Assembly: GCF_040802235.1 (NCBI RefSeq)
Contig: NC_133167.1
Location: 39,926,001-39,990,000, forward strand
DNA: 64,000 nt
Source of the DNA: Manis javanica
Lineage: Eukaryota > Chordata > Mammalia > Pholidota > Manidae
Direction: 5' to 3'
The first letter of the stretch is position 1. The number at the start of each line of letters is the position of its first letter. Below, piece by piece: positions 25,596 to 37,700 of this stretch. Position numbers and translations under genes: made by a program. A model generated the notes under the pieces. The model was not told the DNA's origin and searched no databases. It saw only the letters and a list, made by a program, of their open reading frames with translations.

Positions 25596-25927
25596 GTCTA
25601 ACAGAAGCTCAAGGCGGAACTTGCCAGCAGAGGCGGAGACAGAGGCCTGACCTCCATCATACTTCCTGATGCCCCCTTTTTGGAGAGGGGTTCTGGGCAT
25701 CTACCCCTATGCAGTCAGGCATGCCTCTCAGAGGGGTCCAAGACCTCTTGCAGTGCTTTGCCTCGCATCCTCTGGCTGGCGTTGGGACCGCTTGGTACAA
25801 AGGGTTTGGACCCTTTTTCTCAACCCTCTTGCACCATGAGCTTCTTAAAGAAAGCTGTGATTAAGCATTGAGGTACTCGGGCCTGGTGCAGTGCCACATG
25901 GGCTCAGGGTGCAAGAGCTACCTCAAG

Positions 25928-26325
25928 CTAAAGCTGAGCTTCCTTCTTAAGCATATTGAGCCACACTTGGGAAGAGGCGCCAATGTCTATCGCCATTAGG
26001 GCTTGAGCAAGGATCACCTTGTCCTTCTTATGTTGATTGCGGAGTCTGCATAACAACCAGAGTAAGAGCATGAGACCTCCAAGCAGGAACACGCCAATCC
26101 CAGCCATGCCCGCCCACTCCTTGACGTGGGAGAGAGCTCTGAGGAACCAGGAAGAGAGTCCTTCTGCTACGGAGATATCTAGACGGGTGGAGTTGATGTG
26201 GATTATTTCTCGCCGCAGTTCTTCTAGTGCTCCATCAAAGTCCTGGGACCAGTTTCCTGAAAGATACTGGGACAGGCCTCGTGACAGATTAGTGAAAGCA
26301 TTTAATACTTCTGTTAGTGATCCTG
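25928..26325 (-). pseudogene. env: Env transmembrane (TM) C-terminal remnant
   Basis: Read on the minus strand in a frame different from gag, this encodes about 130 residues. It starts near SLTEVLNAFTNLSRGLSQYL and includes an Asn-Ser-Thr glycosylation site. A tryptophan-rich pre-membrane stretch (SSWFLRALSHVKEW) is followed by a hydrophobic span of about 20 residues (GIGVFLLGGLMLLLWLL) and a basic cytoplasmic tail ending in TAG at 25928-25930. This is the usual end of a retroviral TM subunit. The surface subunit, fusion peptide and most of the TM ectodomain are deleted. The junction with gag falls at about 26,310-26,340, and the two are out of frame. Confidence 0.8.
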
Positions 26326-27740
26326 GCTTGTTTGTGGCTCTGTAATATGGCTGCGGCTAGGCCCGCGTTGGTGAGTGGCCCTCCTATTTCTCTACAGGCT
26401 TTCAACCAAGCGTGTATCCCTTTCTGTTTCCAGGGTGTTATCGCCTGTCTGCATTCCTTGGTACATTGTTCAAATACTAATTGCTCTACCAGGGGCATCG
26501 CTTGTTCCTGATCTCCAAATATTCTGCCTGCGGCCTCCATCATACGAGCGACAAAGTCAGAAAATGGCTCGCTCAGCCCCTGAATAATTTTTGTCAAATT
26601 GCCTGATACTTCTCCTTTGTTGGTGAGGGCTTTCCATGCCTTGGCGGCGCACGTGTTTATTTGTGCGTATACCTATAAGGGGAAGGCGGTCTGGTTGGCT
26701 ACCCACTGTCCTTGGCCCGTCAGCATATCATATGACCACGCAGGCTGTCCTTCGGCCGCGTTTGCGTGTGCCTGGGTCATGCTGATATCATGCCACAATG
26801 CCTTCCATTCTATGTATTGCCCCATACTAGAAAGGCATGCCTTAGTTACATATTGCCAGTCTGCGGGTGTCATGGCTGTCTCTGTTAATCTCTCAACTTG
26901 TGCTATGGTATAGTTAGCACTGACTCCATAAGCCCGAACAGATTCTGCTAACTCCTTAACTTGTTTATGGCTCAGGGGCTGGTGAGAGCGTATGCCATTA
27001 TCCTCAAATACAGGAAACATTTGTCTAATTGCCTGAAGAGTATCTGGGTGGCAAAAGGAGAGTGCGCCACTCACGTAAGGTGGCGGGGCAACGGGCGTCA
27101 GGGGACACCCTGCTTTCATTTTTTCCTTGGTCCGCTTTTCAACTTTGCTGGTTCCCTTACTTCTGCACTCTGCGGTTTTATTCTCTTCCCCTTCCTCTGC
27201 GGACGTTAATTCCTCTTCAGATTCCCTATTGGAGAGTTGGAGGTCCCTCAACTCTTTCCAGGGGTATTTACTATTTTCTCCGAGGCGATCGTCACTCACT
27301 TCTCGGGGCTCTTTTGCTTTTGCCCTAGGCGGGCTTTCTCCCTCACTCTGAGGTTTCTTTACCTTCGTTTTTGTGGCCTTTTTTCGGCCGCGCGCGCTCT
27401 CTGTTTCCCGTTCCGTTTCTGACATGCTCTCTTGGATATCTGTCAATGCTCTCTGACCTTCTTTTATTACCTTTTCACATCTCTCATCTTGCAGACAAGC
27501 TCTAATCAGTTTCCAGAGGGGCCTGGTGCCTCCCCTCAGGCTACCCTCCTCCTCCTCTCTATCAAGATCTTTCCCCAGTTTGTCCCAGCTCGGGATTGAG
27601 AGGGACCCTGAACAAATGAACCAGGGGGCCACACGGTCTATCTCCTTCACAAAAGATCCTAAGACTTTGCTGGAGACCTTCAAGTTTCGCTCTTTGAGAG
27701 CTGTCTGCAGCGCCGTGACTAATGACGGTGCATTCCCCAT
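26289..27740 (-). pseudogene. gag: Gag polyprotein gene (MA-CA), truncated, with in-frame stop
   Basis: The ATG at 27738-27740 starts MGNAPS, a myristoylation-type N-terminus, followed by a matrix-like domain to about residue 85. A long charged region (about 60-210) leads to a PPPY late-domain motif at residues 219-222 and then a capsid region. A TAG at 26673-26675 interrupts the frame after 355 codons. The same frame continues beyond it with the capsid C-terminal domain, which contains the major homology region (IIQGLSEPFSDFVARM, about 26,550-26,597). It ends at TAA 26289-26291, just after a junction to env sequence. No nucleocapsid zinc knuckles follow. Family features point to betaretroviruses. 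The stop may come from the source copy, because the LTRs show no decay. Confidence 0.88.
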
Positions 27741-27890
27741 GGTGCCTCCTTATTTACAGAGAACCATCAACCATTATCCTAAAAAGCAGGGGCCTCTCGG
27801 AACTTACCCCTCCGGGCTTTCTTCTGACCTGCAGTTCTGAATCCTCTCCAGATGTCTGAAGGGTCCTCCCTGTGCCGGTGATGTTCTGGT
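27741..27890 (-). other. Proviral leader
   Basis: 150 bp between the PBS and the gag ATG, where the packaging signal and splice donor usually lie. No splice donor was singled out by eye. Confidence 0.6.
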
Positions 27891-27908
27891 TCCCGGGATT
27901 CGGCACCA
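27891..27908 (-). other. Primer-binding site, tRNA-Phe-like
   Basis: Two bases inside the 5' LTR the minus strand reads TGGTGCCGAATCCCGGGA. From memory, the 3' end of mammalian tRNA-Phe would pair with all but one of the 18 positions (position 11). Lysine PBS sequences, usual for betaretroviruses, begin TGGCGCCC and fit poorly. Confidence 0.75.
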
Positions 27909-27910
27909 CT

Positions 27911-28251
27911 TGTCGCGCGCCCCGTCCTCGCCGGCAAGAACAGCACGCAACAACAGCAGGATTCTTCTGCAGAAAGCTTTATTCTTCAGCTCTTTGTGAA
28001 ACAAATGAGTTGGGCAGGACCCAGAGGGGAAGGAGAGGCTTGCTTATATAGTTCTCATGCTCTGACCTGGTTGGTGCGGCTCCATATGCCTTATTAGCAT
28101 TTAGCATAACCATTTGGTGGGTCTCATTGGTCCTTATGCCAAGGCGCAATTAGCATGTAGTTTAGTGGTGTGGGATGATTTGTCATTAGGAAGTTCGGGG
28201 CCTTCCGGCTGCCCTGCATGGGGCGCTATTTTCTGAGCACGGCTGCCAACA
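27911..28251 (-). promoter_or_regulatory. 5' LTR of the provirus
   Basis: 341 bp, TG...CA. On the minus strand it has TATATAAG at 28043-28050, AATAAA at 27978-27983 and CCAAT at 28126-28130. It reads as identical to 25241-25581. Confidence 0.95.
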
Positions 28252-28257
28252 CAGATG
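28252..28257. other. Target-site duplication, right copy
   Basis: CAGATG, matching 25235-25240. Confidence 0.92.
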
Positions 28258-28267
28258 AATAAATTTT

Positions 28268-28273
28268 TTTATT
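28268..28273 (-). terminator. GTF3C3: GTF3C3 poly(A) signal
   Basis: AATAAA on the minus strand, 306 bases after the stop codon and the only one found between the stop and the provirus. It lies in one arm of an inverted repeat (ATGAATAA 28255-28262 / TTATTCAT 28269-28276), so an AATAAA also reads on the plus strand (28258-28263). Cleavage 10-30 bases downstream would fall at the target duplication or inside the 5' LTR. Confidence 0.65.
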
Positions 28274-28578
28274 CATACAGTAAAAATTAAGTGTCTTCAA
28301 CGTAAGCTGCCTTAAAGGCTAATATTATCCATTTCACCTCTCTGAGGACAATTTCACTAAAAAAATGCTAAAGGAAAATGACAGAACAATATACAAATTC
28401 TTGTAGGAATGATAATTTTACATATCTACCAAAAGATCATAATTACACATTAAAAATGAAATATACAATTAGAAATTCTGAAATTTTCATTTCCATTTTA
28501 GGGTTAATAAGCCCTGCGACATAAAATATTGGTCCATGCACAGCAGCTACCTAGTACTCCTTTCTCAGTTGAGGTGCA
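28274..28578 (-). other. GTF3C3: GTF3C3 3' UTR
   Basis: AT-rich non-coding sequence between the TAA at 28579-28581 and the poly(A) signal. Confidence 0.65.
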
Positions 28579-28701
28579 TTATATAGAGCAATAGGTATAC
28601 AAAAGTTTTTGAGCCATTCCAATATTCCCGCTGCTCTGATAAATGAGAGATAAATTGTAGGCAATATCTCTTCGTAAGTCTAACTGGTCAACTTCTATAC
28701 C
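28579..28701 (-). CDS. GTF3C3: GTF3C3 exon 18, terminal coding exon
   Basis: Acceptor CCTAG|GGTATAG. Forty residues (GIEVDQLDLRRDIAYNLSLI ... YTYCSI) and TAA at 28579-28581. It ends 327 bases before the provirus. Confidence 0.96.
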   Translation of the reverse strand, partial: GIEVDQLDLRRDIAYNLSLIYQSSGNIGMAQKLLYTYCSI

Positions 28702-31700
28702 CTAGGGGGAAAAATACACAAATGAGTTCTATTTAAACTGACATCCAGAACAATTTTGTAAGTGTAAGTGTTCAAAAAACTATTAAAATCCACAATACTA
28801 AAAAAAAAGTATAAAACTATGTATATACCTCAGATCTAAATTATCAGATAATGCTCATTCAGTTAATCATTATAGAACTGTATCATCAAATATGTTAAAA
28901 TGTCTAACCAATAAATTAAAGAAAAAGTCTCACCCACAAGCCATAGCAGAATAAACTTCAGATGAATTAAGGATTAACAGTAAAAAAAATGAAACCATTT
29001 AAAAGAAAAAAATATGGTTGAATAAAATAATAATAAAATCTTGGGTAGGAAAGGCCCTTCTAAGTGTAATAGCAAAAGGAGAAAACACAAAGGGAAAGAT
29101 TAATAGATTTGACTTCATAAAAAATGTGAAACTTCTGAAGGTAAAATAAAATTAATTGTAAGTAAATAAAAACACAAATACACATGAACAACAAGATGGG
29201 GAAAATACTGTACTATATAACGGAAAGGCATATAAAGGATAGGTCTAGGTGGGCATACAGCAAATTGATTATACTGATTACCTTACGGGTGTTATTACCT
29301 TTATTTCTACTTAAATAACAAAGCATGGACTCAATGGAGTACATTAGATCTATGTTTCTAATATGGCCAATACAAAATTTTGAAGTCACCTGAAAACATC
29401 TGCCAACAGTGAAAAATTGCTACCTAGGAAGCTTAAGGAGCAATACATAAAGCTACTTATGAAGAAAAGAACACAGAAGTGTATATATTTCATCAGCATA
29501 ACTAAAAGTATGTATTCATTTCCTTATTAACCAAAGTTGAACAAGGGCAATTAGAAAACAGTTGTGAGGGAATGTGGGGATTATGAGTGCAATGTAAAGA
29601 AATTAACAGTGAAGATAGTACTTTTCTTCAGAAATTAAAAATTAGATTTTAGACAGAAATTATCACAGTATTGGCAACACTTTACCCTATCTTATCTTAA
29701 AACAAAGAAAACTACATTAATATTGGTCTTTCATTTTTACAGAGAAATATGTTAGCTAGTTTTGGCTTGGAAATGAGCAATGACTCTCTTACTCATTTAT
29801 GAGTAATAGAGGCCCCGTGTCTACCAGCTGAAACCTGCAGAACCACCGGGTCTATCTTGGGAAAGCCGAAACATTACTAACCACAAGTCATATATGTCCA
29901 CATGGTTGCTGACTAGGTCACAAGGCCAAGATGTCAAAGATCTACTTGTTGCTGAACATAAATGCATTCAATAAAGGAAAAATCTATTTTATTATGTAAT
30001 TTATTACATTGGACCACAACACTGAGCTAACTGCACTTATCTATTGATGGAATGCAGTGACTCCTTGGTTTTTAAAGTAAATCATACCATACCTCTGCCG
30101 CAAGTGGAGGTAGCTCCAGGGCTTTCTGATAATAGTGGACTGCAAGATGGATCAGCCCTAGTTGGTGAAGGCCACGGCCCAAATTGTAGAATGATTCCTG
30201 ACAAGGCCCACGCAGACTGAGGTAACGATTAAGAAAGGAAAAGCCCTACCAAAAAGAAAAAGCTAATTCAGTATTTCACTCATTTGACAAGTATGTATTG
30301 GACCACAGTATGTGCGAGATGCACTCTGTGCAGGACACAACTATTAGAAAAAGAGACACAATCCCACCCTAAAGAACACAGGTCAGGATTACAGTGTCAA
30401 ATCACAGTGTAGTCAAGAGCTCTTCTGAAAGTGTAAGGTAAGATGTTTTTAAAGCTAAGGACAAAAATATTCACGGAAATGAAGGCCAAATGTTACAAGT
30501 AGCTGTCAAAGATCCATAATGTATAAGCCTCAGGATTGGTTTTTTATGGTTTCAAGCTGGCTTTTGTGGCATTAGAGGCCAGTAAATGTTTTGGTGTCTA
30601 AAAGCTTGACCAAAGTATAAAGTTCAAGCCCTTATAAGGTTAATTTAGAAAGGTTTATTCTCAGGAGCAAACACACTTGAATAATACCTAATCTTTCTGG
30701 GTGAATAGTATCTTTTATAATTTATTTTATAATTTACCTCTAAGGACCTTAATAATGTCGTAGTCCAAAACACTTGATTTTTTTCCCCTGAAAGCTTCTG
30801 ACTCCTTTATGGATTAGTATAGAGCACAGCTGTAACAACGCTGCTCCCTGTGTCACAGCATCCAAAAAGCCTGCTTCTTAACTCCTTCTGTATTCACGTT
30901 CCCCTTTAATGCAGCTTCAGTTTTTATCATCCACAGAAAGTTACAGACTGCAAAGGTGCAAGTGTCCTATGTAATTAAGTAAATATATTATCTGAGAATT
31001 GAGAGTAAACCAGCTAATTTTTGAGTATAGAATATAAACTGCAATTATTCCCTGCATGATCTATGTATAATGGTCATAAATTTTCCCTCATAAATAAATA
31101 AAAATTAATGAATTCTTTAGAATTAATACATTTATGGATAAAATAATTATGTTCAATAAATCATACTTTCTGCATAATAAAAGAACCCATTTGTGTATAT
31201 GTGAATATGCTATTCCACTGAAAACCATGGTTCTATTAAATAAAGCAGATAAACTATTAACCTGAGAGAAATATGAAATCATCATACTTAAAAATGACAA
31301 ATCTACAAATCAAATTCTCAGAAAGAGGGAAGAGTAATCCTAGTTGAACTGTTGCAACCCAAAAGAACTTGTAGGAGCTGCCGGCTGCATTTTAAGAAGT
31401 TTTTAACAAATTTAGGAGGGTAATCTCCTTGACAACTGAAAGACTATTCAACTATTTAGTGATTAAAAAGCTAGGTACTATGGGCAGCCACTTTACTTTT
31501 TACTTTACATTTTAGGTAATGTGAATCATCAAATAGACAAACTATAAAAATATGACCACAAAAACCAAAATTTTAATGGATAAGAAAAGGGTGCTTTTTA
31601 CTATGCACTATGTAACTATGTTAAATTTCAAACATTTTTTATCACATTAATCACTGATGGGCCTGAGTACACTTTTTATAAATGTTAAATAGAGATAGAA

Positions 31701-34700
31701 GACAACATGAAAGCTTTTACTCTTACAATATGACATAAAGGTAGGAAAGACAGTAAAACTTATGGAATTACTTTTTTCTAAAAGTAAAGAGAAGGAACAC
31801 TAATTATAGTCCTGTAGCATGAATAAACTGATGAACAATTAAAACAATTTAAGAATCATGATATTTACAACAAAACTTGCTTTTCAGAAGTTTTTTTAAT
31901 GGAAAATGTTTAACATCCACAAAAATAGAAAGATTGGTACAGCAAATTTCCATCTACCCATCACTTAGGGTTTCATCTCTGCCCCAACCATTTAAAAACT
32001 GCTCTTTAACCATAAAAGTAATTTGAAATCCAGCTTTCAAATTACTTTGAAGTACAATAAATTTTTGTCCTATCAGGCTGAAAAAACTACATATTTTAAC
32101 TAATTAATAGGAGTTAAGCCATAAAAACGTCCTATTAATATTTATCAGAATATAAGCTTCACAAGGGTAAGTAGTTCTGTCTGTGTACTCACTCACTGCT
32201 ATATCCCCAGGTCCTGGCACAGTGGGTACTCAATACGTAGCTTAATTTAAAAATAAACCTATAAACTGTATATAGCAAAAGGACCCATTAAAAAGCTTAG
32301 AGGAAGAGGTGGACAAATATTATAAATAAATACCCAAGTAAAGGAAAATTGTTTTTTACTTTTTATGTTGGAAATTTTTGAATACACAAAAGAGAATATT
32401 ATAATGAACTCAAATACCCAGTTTTAACTATAATGGGCATTTAAATTTAGGCTTTCTTTTAACCATGTTACATTAAAAAGCAAACAAAAAAAATCCTTTA
32501 CTAAATCTCCTACTTCATTCCAAACTACTTAAAAAAAAAAACCTATCTATACATGCATCAAACATATGAACATAAAAACTGAAATCCCAAAAACAAAAGT
32601 GTTGAAGATACAGTAGTGAACAAGGCAGACAAGGTGTCTGATCTCTGGTCTCTCAGTTTATACTCTTAATGGAGAGGAAACCAGCTATACAAAGGTAAAT
32701 AAGAAAACAAAAAAGCTAATTTTCAAATTTCTATAAGAATCAAGAAAACTTTAAAAGAGCAATGTGTTAGTGATGAGGTAAGGAAACAGGCACATAGTCA
32801 CATATTCACACATTATTGTAGATACATATTACTATATATTTTTTAAATAATTTAAATCAATTTTCAGGACCTATCAGGCTGGATGTCTTAGGGGCTCCAG
32901 AGTATGAGGAAGCCTCACTGAATTTCTCCAGATTCTGCCTGTGTCTTCTCCCCATATGATCTGGCAGTGCATCCTTCTATATGTCTATGTCTAAGTCTTA
33001 GACAGGAGTACCACTAGATGTTGAGTCCATGACCGCTGAACACAGGGATAGGTATGGGGAATCCCAACACATGTACTAAGTAAGTATTCCTTTTGAAGCA
33101 GAGTAATAAAAGCACAAAGAATATTCATTTTTTGAAAATATAAAATTAAGTAATGAGAAATCCAAACTAATTACCTGCACAATTAGAGCATGTCTTCTTA
33201 ACACATACTTCTGAGATGCCATGTGAATAAAGGTTAGGCCTATACAGAGGCTATAGAGAGGTTCGTGGGGATGGGTGCGAAAGGCTTGCACATACTGTCC
33301 TGAAAAATGAAAAATGATGTCAGCTGTTAATGACAAGAACATAGTTCTTTATTTCTTCAAACACGTATTCAAATATATTTTAAGGCTAGACAAAGATTAC
33401 TGTTTTTAACATCTGCAAGGTGTACATTCTAAAATATCAACCAAAGGCACATTACTTTGAATTTTAAAATAACGTATAACATGTAACAAATTAGAAGGAT
33501 TTACTCATAAATGTATCCTGACCATGAAGATCAAGAGAAACTAAAATCAACGCTTTTTTAGGCACAGCTAGACATTTCCACGTAGTGTAATACTTAAAAA
33601 ATAAAAAATTTATGAACTGCAATCATAAATCTAGTTGAAAATCAGTAAGGGAAGGTTTCTTTTGGTGAATTCTTTTGTAAAATTACTTAATTTGTCTTAT
33701 AAATTCAAATGTGATAGGTCCTGGAGGTGAGAAAAAGATTTTAATAGTTCAGGTTTGGTTTTATAGATTGGGATTTGTTTTCCTCAATGTAGCAACTACT
33801 TTGTTTTTCCTGAAAAAAGATAAATGTATCCAATAACAAATTAAGAACTTGGGGTTCTGTGAATTCCCTGTATTCTATGGCTTCGTGGGTAGAATTCCAT
33901 GTATGCTATTCTACACAACTGTCTCATGTTAAAAGCCTCACCATATGAAGGGAATTTTAAGCAAATTTTTCTTTTCAAGGAATAATCCACAATTTATCAC
34001 ACACAGATAAAAACTTGTATTTCTTCCAGCTCCTAATGCCAGAAGAACAGCACCACAGAATATCTTTAGCAGCACAGATGCTAGACTGCCATTTGGACTT
34101 TCTATTTTTACCTTCTGTAAGAGTTTCTAAACGTAGGAAAATAAAATAAATCTCTATTCTATATTTTCTTATTAAATCAGCAACTCCAGAAAGTACACAC
34201 AGTGGAGGCAAGTTTCCACATTGGATACTCAAGGTTACTGGTTCAACAATTACAAAAACACCAGCCATACAGAAACATTAAAGTATTCAGTAGCCAAAAT
34301 CCCAGTTTATTCATAAGTCAACTAGCTTTTAGGCAGGAGAAACGTGCTTCATTATAAGTTTAAACATTTGGTTAGGTATTTTTCTATTTATTTGCTTCTG
34401 ATTCCTTATTACAGAAAATTCTTTTATGTGATTAATTTTGCCTGAGTTTAATTAGAATAAGTAATTATCATGTAAATAAATGCTGATATAGAGACTTGTC
34501 TAGTAGGGGATGAACTATCAACAAATCTTAAATCCTTTTTTGTACTACAGCAAATTAAAATCAGGTAGCAAAGAATCCATAATTAATGAAAATTATTTTT
34601 AAAACAAACATGCCTAAGTAGGAAGTATTGTTGACCTTTACAATGAATTATAAGACCACTTCAGCCTTTTGAAACCAAAGCTTCGTAAGAAAAACAAATA

Positions 34701-37700
34701 CTAACATAAATTATCATTATTGCCAATACTTACAGCCACTTACTATATGTGCCACGCATTGTTTTAAGTACTTATCATTTAATCTTCAAAAAATCCACAA
34801 GGTAGGTCCAATTATTATCTCTACTTCAGAGATAAAGAAACTGAGCCAAAAGGAAGTAGAGGAACTTGCCATGAAGGAGCTGCTATTTACGTCCAGGCAG
34901 TTCCACGACAGAGGCCTGGCTCTTAACCACTAGGCTTCCCACACTTGACAAAGTCATGTGCCAGGGCACTTACCAAGCGCATGCTTAAAACTACCAGATA
35001 CGAATGCATTATGTCCATTTAAGACACACAGGGCATGATTATCTGGGTTTTTCAGCATTAAACGGAGACAGAAGCGATGATGGCGTACATCTTGGGAGTG
35101 CATGGTAACTTGATTGAAAATGTTCCAGAGCTGGGGTTTATTGACATTTTCCATGACCATTATCCTAAGATTGCAGAAAGAGGATGATGGTAAAAATATG
35201 ATGGAAAAGAACTTCCTGATTTCTAAGAATGAAACCCTTTCGGGGCTGTCCTACCAACACTGAAATGTAGCATCCCCCAACAAGGAAAAGCAGATTGTTT
35301 CAATGTATTTAAGCAAAACCACTTACATGGTGAATGATTTTTTCCAGAAAATACTACTTTAGTTCATTATTTCTACATCTTATTTCTACTTTTCAACAAA
35401 ACTTTTAAGCCAGAAAACAGAATCAGGTGGTTTAAGTTTCATATGTTCTCTGCTGACCCACTGTAACTGCAGTACAATGAATACTGAGTAATAACTAACA
35501 ATAATGCATGCCAGGCATTGTTAAAAGCCTCATAATAATCCCATGAGGTGGTGGTGTTATGATGGCCATTTTAAATGGGTAGACTGAGACACAAGAGGTT
35601 AAGCATATGAGAGGGCATGCAACAATGGCCTGAACTAACCAGTAAGCAAGAGCAGTTAAAATACAATAGGTTACTAGGTCTGGAGCATGAGAGACGAAGT
35701 AAAAATAAATATACATACTCTATCACAGAATGAATTAAACTTAGTTATTGGAAAAATCACCTGATATAGTTGTATGCCTTTCTGAAATTTTTGTCCAGAA
35801 TTGCTGCAGAGAGACCAAAGTATTCCAGCTCTTTGCGTTTTTGCCTGTCATCATAAAACGAGTAATATTCCAAAGAAGAATCCACAAGTAACTCAGCCTC
35901 CTGAAATCGGGATAGGTCACATAAGGAGTATATAGCCTTCAACAGAAGGTTCCACCAGTCATCTTTTGTCAAGACACTCGTGAGTACGGCAAGTATTGCT
36001 AAAATGAGACCAGTGAAAATCAGTTAGGTCACTGTATTTCCAAATACTATAGTATTAAAAGGAAGAATTCACATGATTGGTTCTAAGGTTAAATTGAATA
36101 ACCATGGTCCTATAGACCGGAATTTTTGCCAACACTCTTCTGACAATGACCAGAAGGGGAAGTTGCTTGTTTCCACTCCATCAACACCACCTCCATACGC
36201 TCTGCCAATCTGCAATTCCAGGTAACTCTCACTTCTAATCTGTTCTCTACAAAGTCCAGTTACCTCACTGGTGTTTCTCAGTGCAAGCTAAGACATATGG
36301 TCCTTCAGGGCAGAATGAGTGTGCACTTCATGACTGACGTCAAATACAGGAGTCTGCACATAAAAGGCATTCAAGTGCTTGCTCAGCAAAGATTTCAAAT
36401 TCATACTTTGAAATTCAGATTGTTCTTCATCTTTTTATAATCTTCATTTTCTTTTATCTGCTTCAAAATTTCTCTTTTCCTTTAACTATCTTCTCTTCCT
36501 TATTTATCTGTAAGAAGCCTCCCTTTCATACCCTTGAGAAATATCAAAAGCCATAAAACATTTCTGACCCAGTATTCTCCTTCTGAGAACCTATCCTAAA
36601 CAATTCATCAAAAGTATGTATAAATCTAAAGGCATGAAGATGCTCACTACCATATTACTTATAAAATTATCACAATCAACCATACATCAAAAAAGAAGGG
36701 TATGATTAAATAAATTATGGAACTGCTATCCAATGGAATATTCACGTTCCTTACATAGAATAGCTATAAGGAGAATAGAGCAAGATGAGAAAATGTCTGT
36801 GAAAAAATAACTGAAAAAATCAGAGTACAAAAATGTATGTAACCTAAGGAGGCTTTGCTTATCCTATGCTAGTACATGAGTATGAGGGGACACCCACCTT
36901 AACAAAACAAAACCCTGTGAGCCTGAGAAAAACCAACAACGGACCTGAGAAGAGAAAATACTGAAAGAGAAAACAGGATCAAATGTAAAGAATAATAAAA
37001 CTTACAGAAACATAGTCCCAAATACATGCCATCGAGGAAGAAGCTATTAGGATAAGCCCAGAAACAGTGAACTGGACAGACGGCAGGGCTCTGCGGCAAT
37101 CAGAGCTAGGTTATGGGGGGCCAAAGCGCATTCCTTTCCTGAGTCTTCTCCCTGAAACACCTTACTTATGTTTTAACATTGTGCTTATAGAGATTCAGCT
37201 CTTCTGGATTCTAAAGCCCTGCCCACTGCACACTGCCATGCTTGTAACAATGACTTAATAAATGTCTGCTGAATTAATTAACAATGAAATAATCTTTGGT
37301 ATCTCCAGTTTATAACCTAGATGTTTTCCAGTTCTCTGAGTAATAACCTCACACTAACATACTTAATGTTTTCTCCAGCCTAAAAATAGATGCCTTTTAA
37401 ACTCACATTACTTGAGACTGGGCCAAAGCAACTTATTTTCAGAGTTTATATGACCATTGCTACACTGTCAAAAATTAATATGACAAAGAATGAAATATAT
37501 GTAATTGAAATAACTGGACAAGTAGAGTGATTTGTACAGTCATCTAATCTTCATAAATTTAAGATATATTTTCTTCCTGAAAAGCCAAATTAAAAGTCAT
37601 GTTTAGTTTTTTTCACAGAAAGATAAAAGCAGATGTTTTTCAACTTATAAAAATTAAATGATTTACATGTAGCCTTTTTTTTAAACACCAAATGAGTTTA

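Larger units (their letters stand above)
25241..28251 (-). mobile_element. Young, internally deleted class II (betaretrovirus-like) provirus
   Basis: The element is 3,011 bp: LTR (341) - 2,329 bp interior - LTR (341), flanked by CAGATG. On the minus strand the order is 5' LTR, PBS, gag (MA, PPPY motif, CA with major homology region), env transmembrane remnant, PPT and 3' LTR. NC, protease, all of pol and most of env are absent, so it cannot replicate on its own. Its gag frame also has an in-frame TAG at 26673-26675. The LTRs read as identical base for base, implying recent insertion. It lies just beyond the GTF3C3 poly(A) signal in the same orientation. Any movement would have needed proteins from another provirus. 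Confidence 0.93.

Noticed and set aside
26599-27422. Several plus-strand open frames (26599-26913, 26961-27209, 27029-27328)
   Set aside because: Antisense shadows of the minus-strand gag gene.
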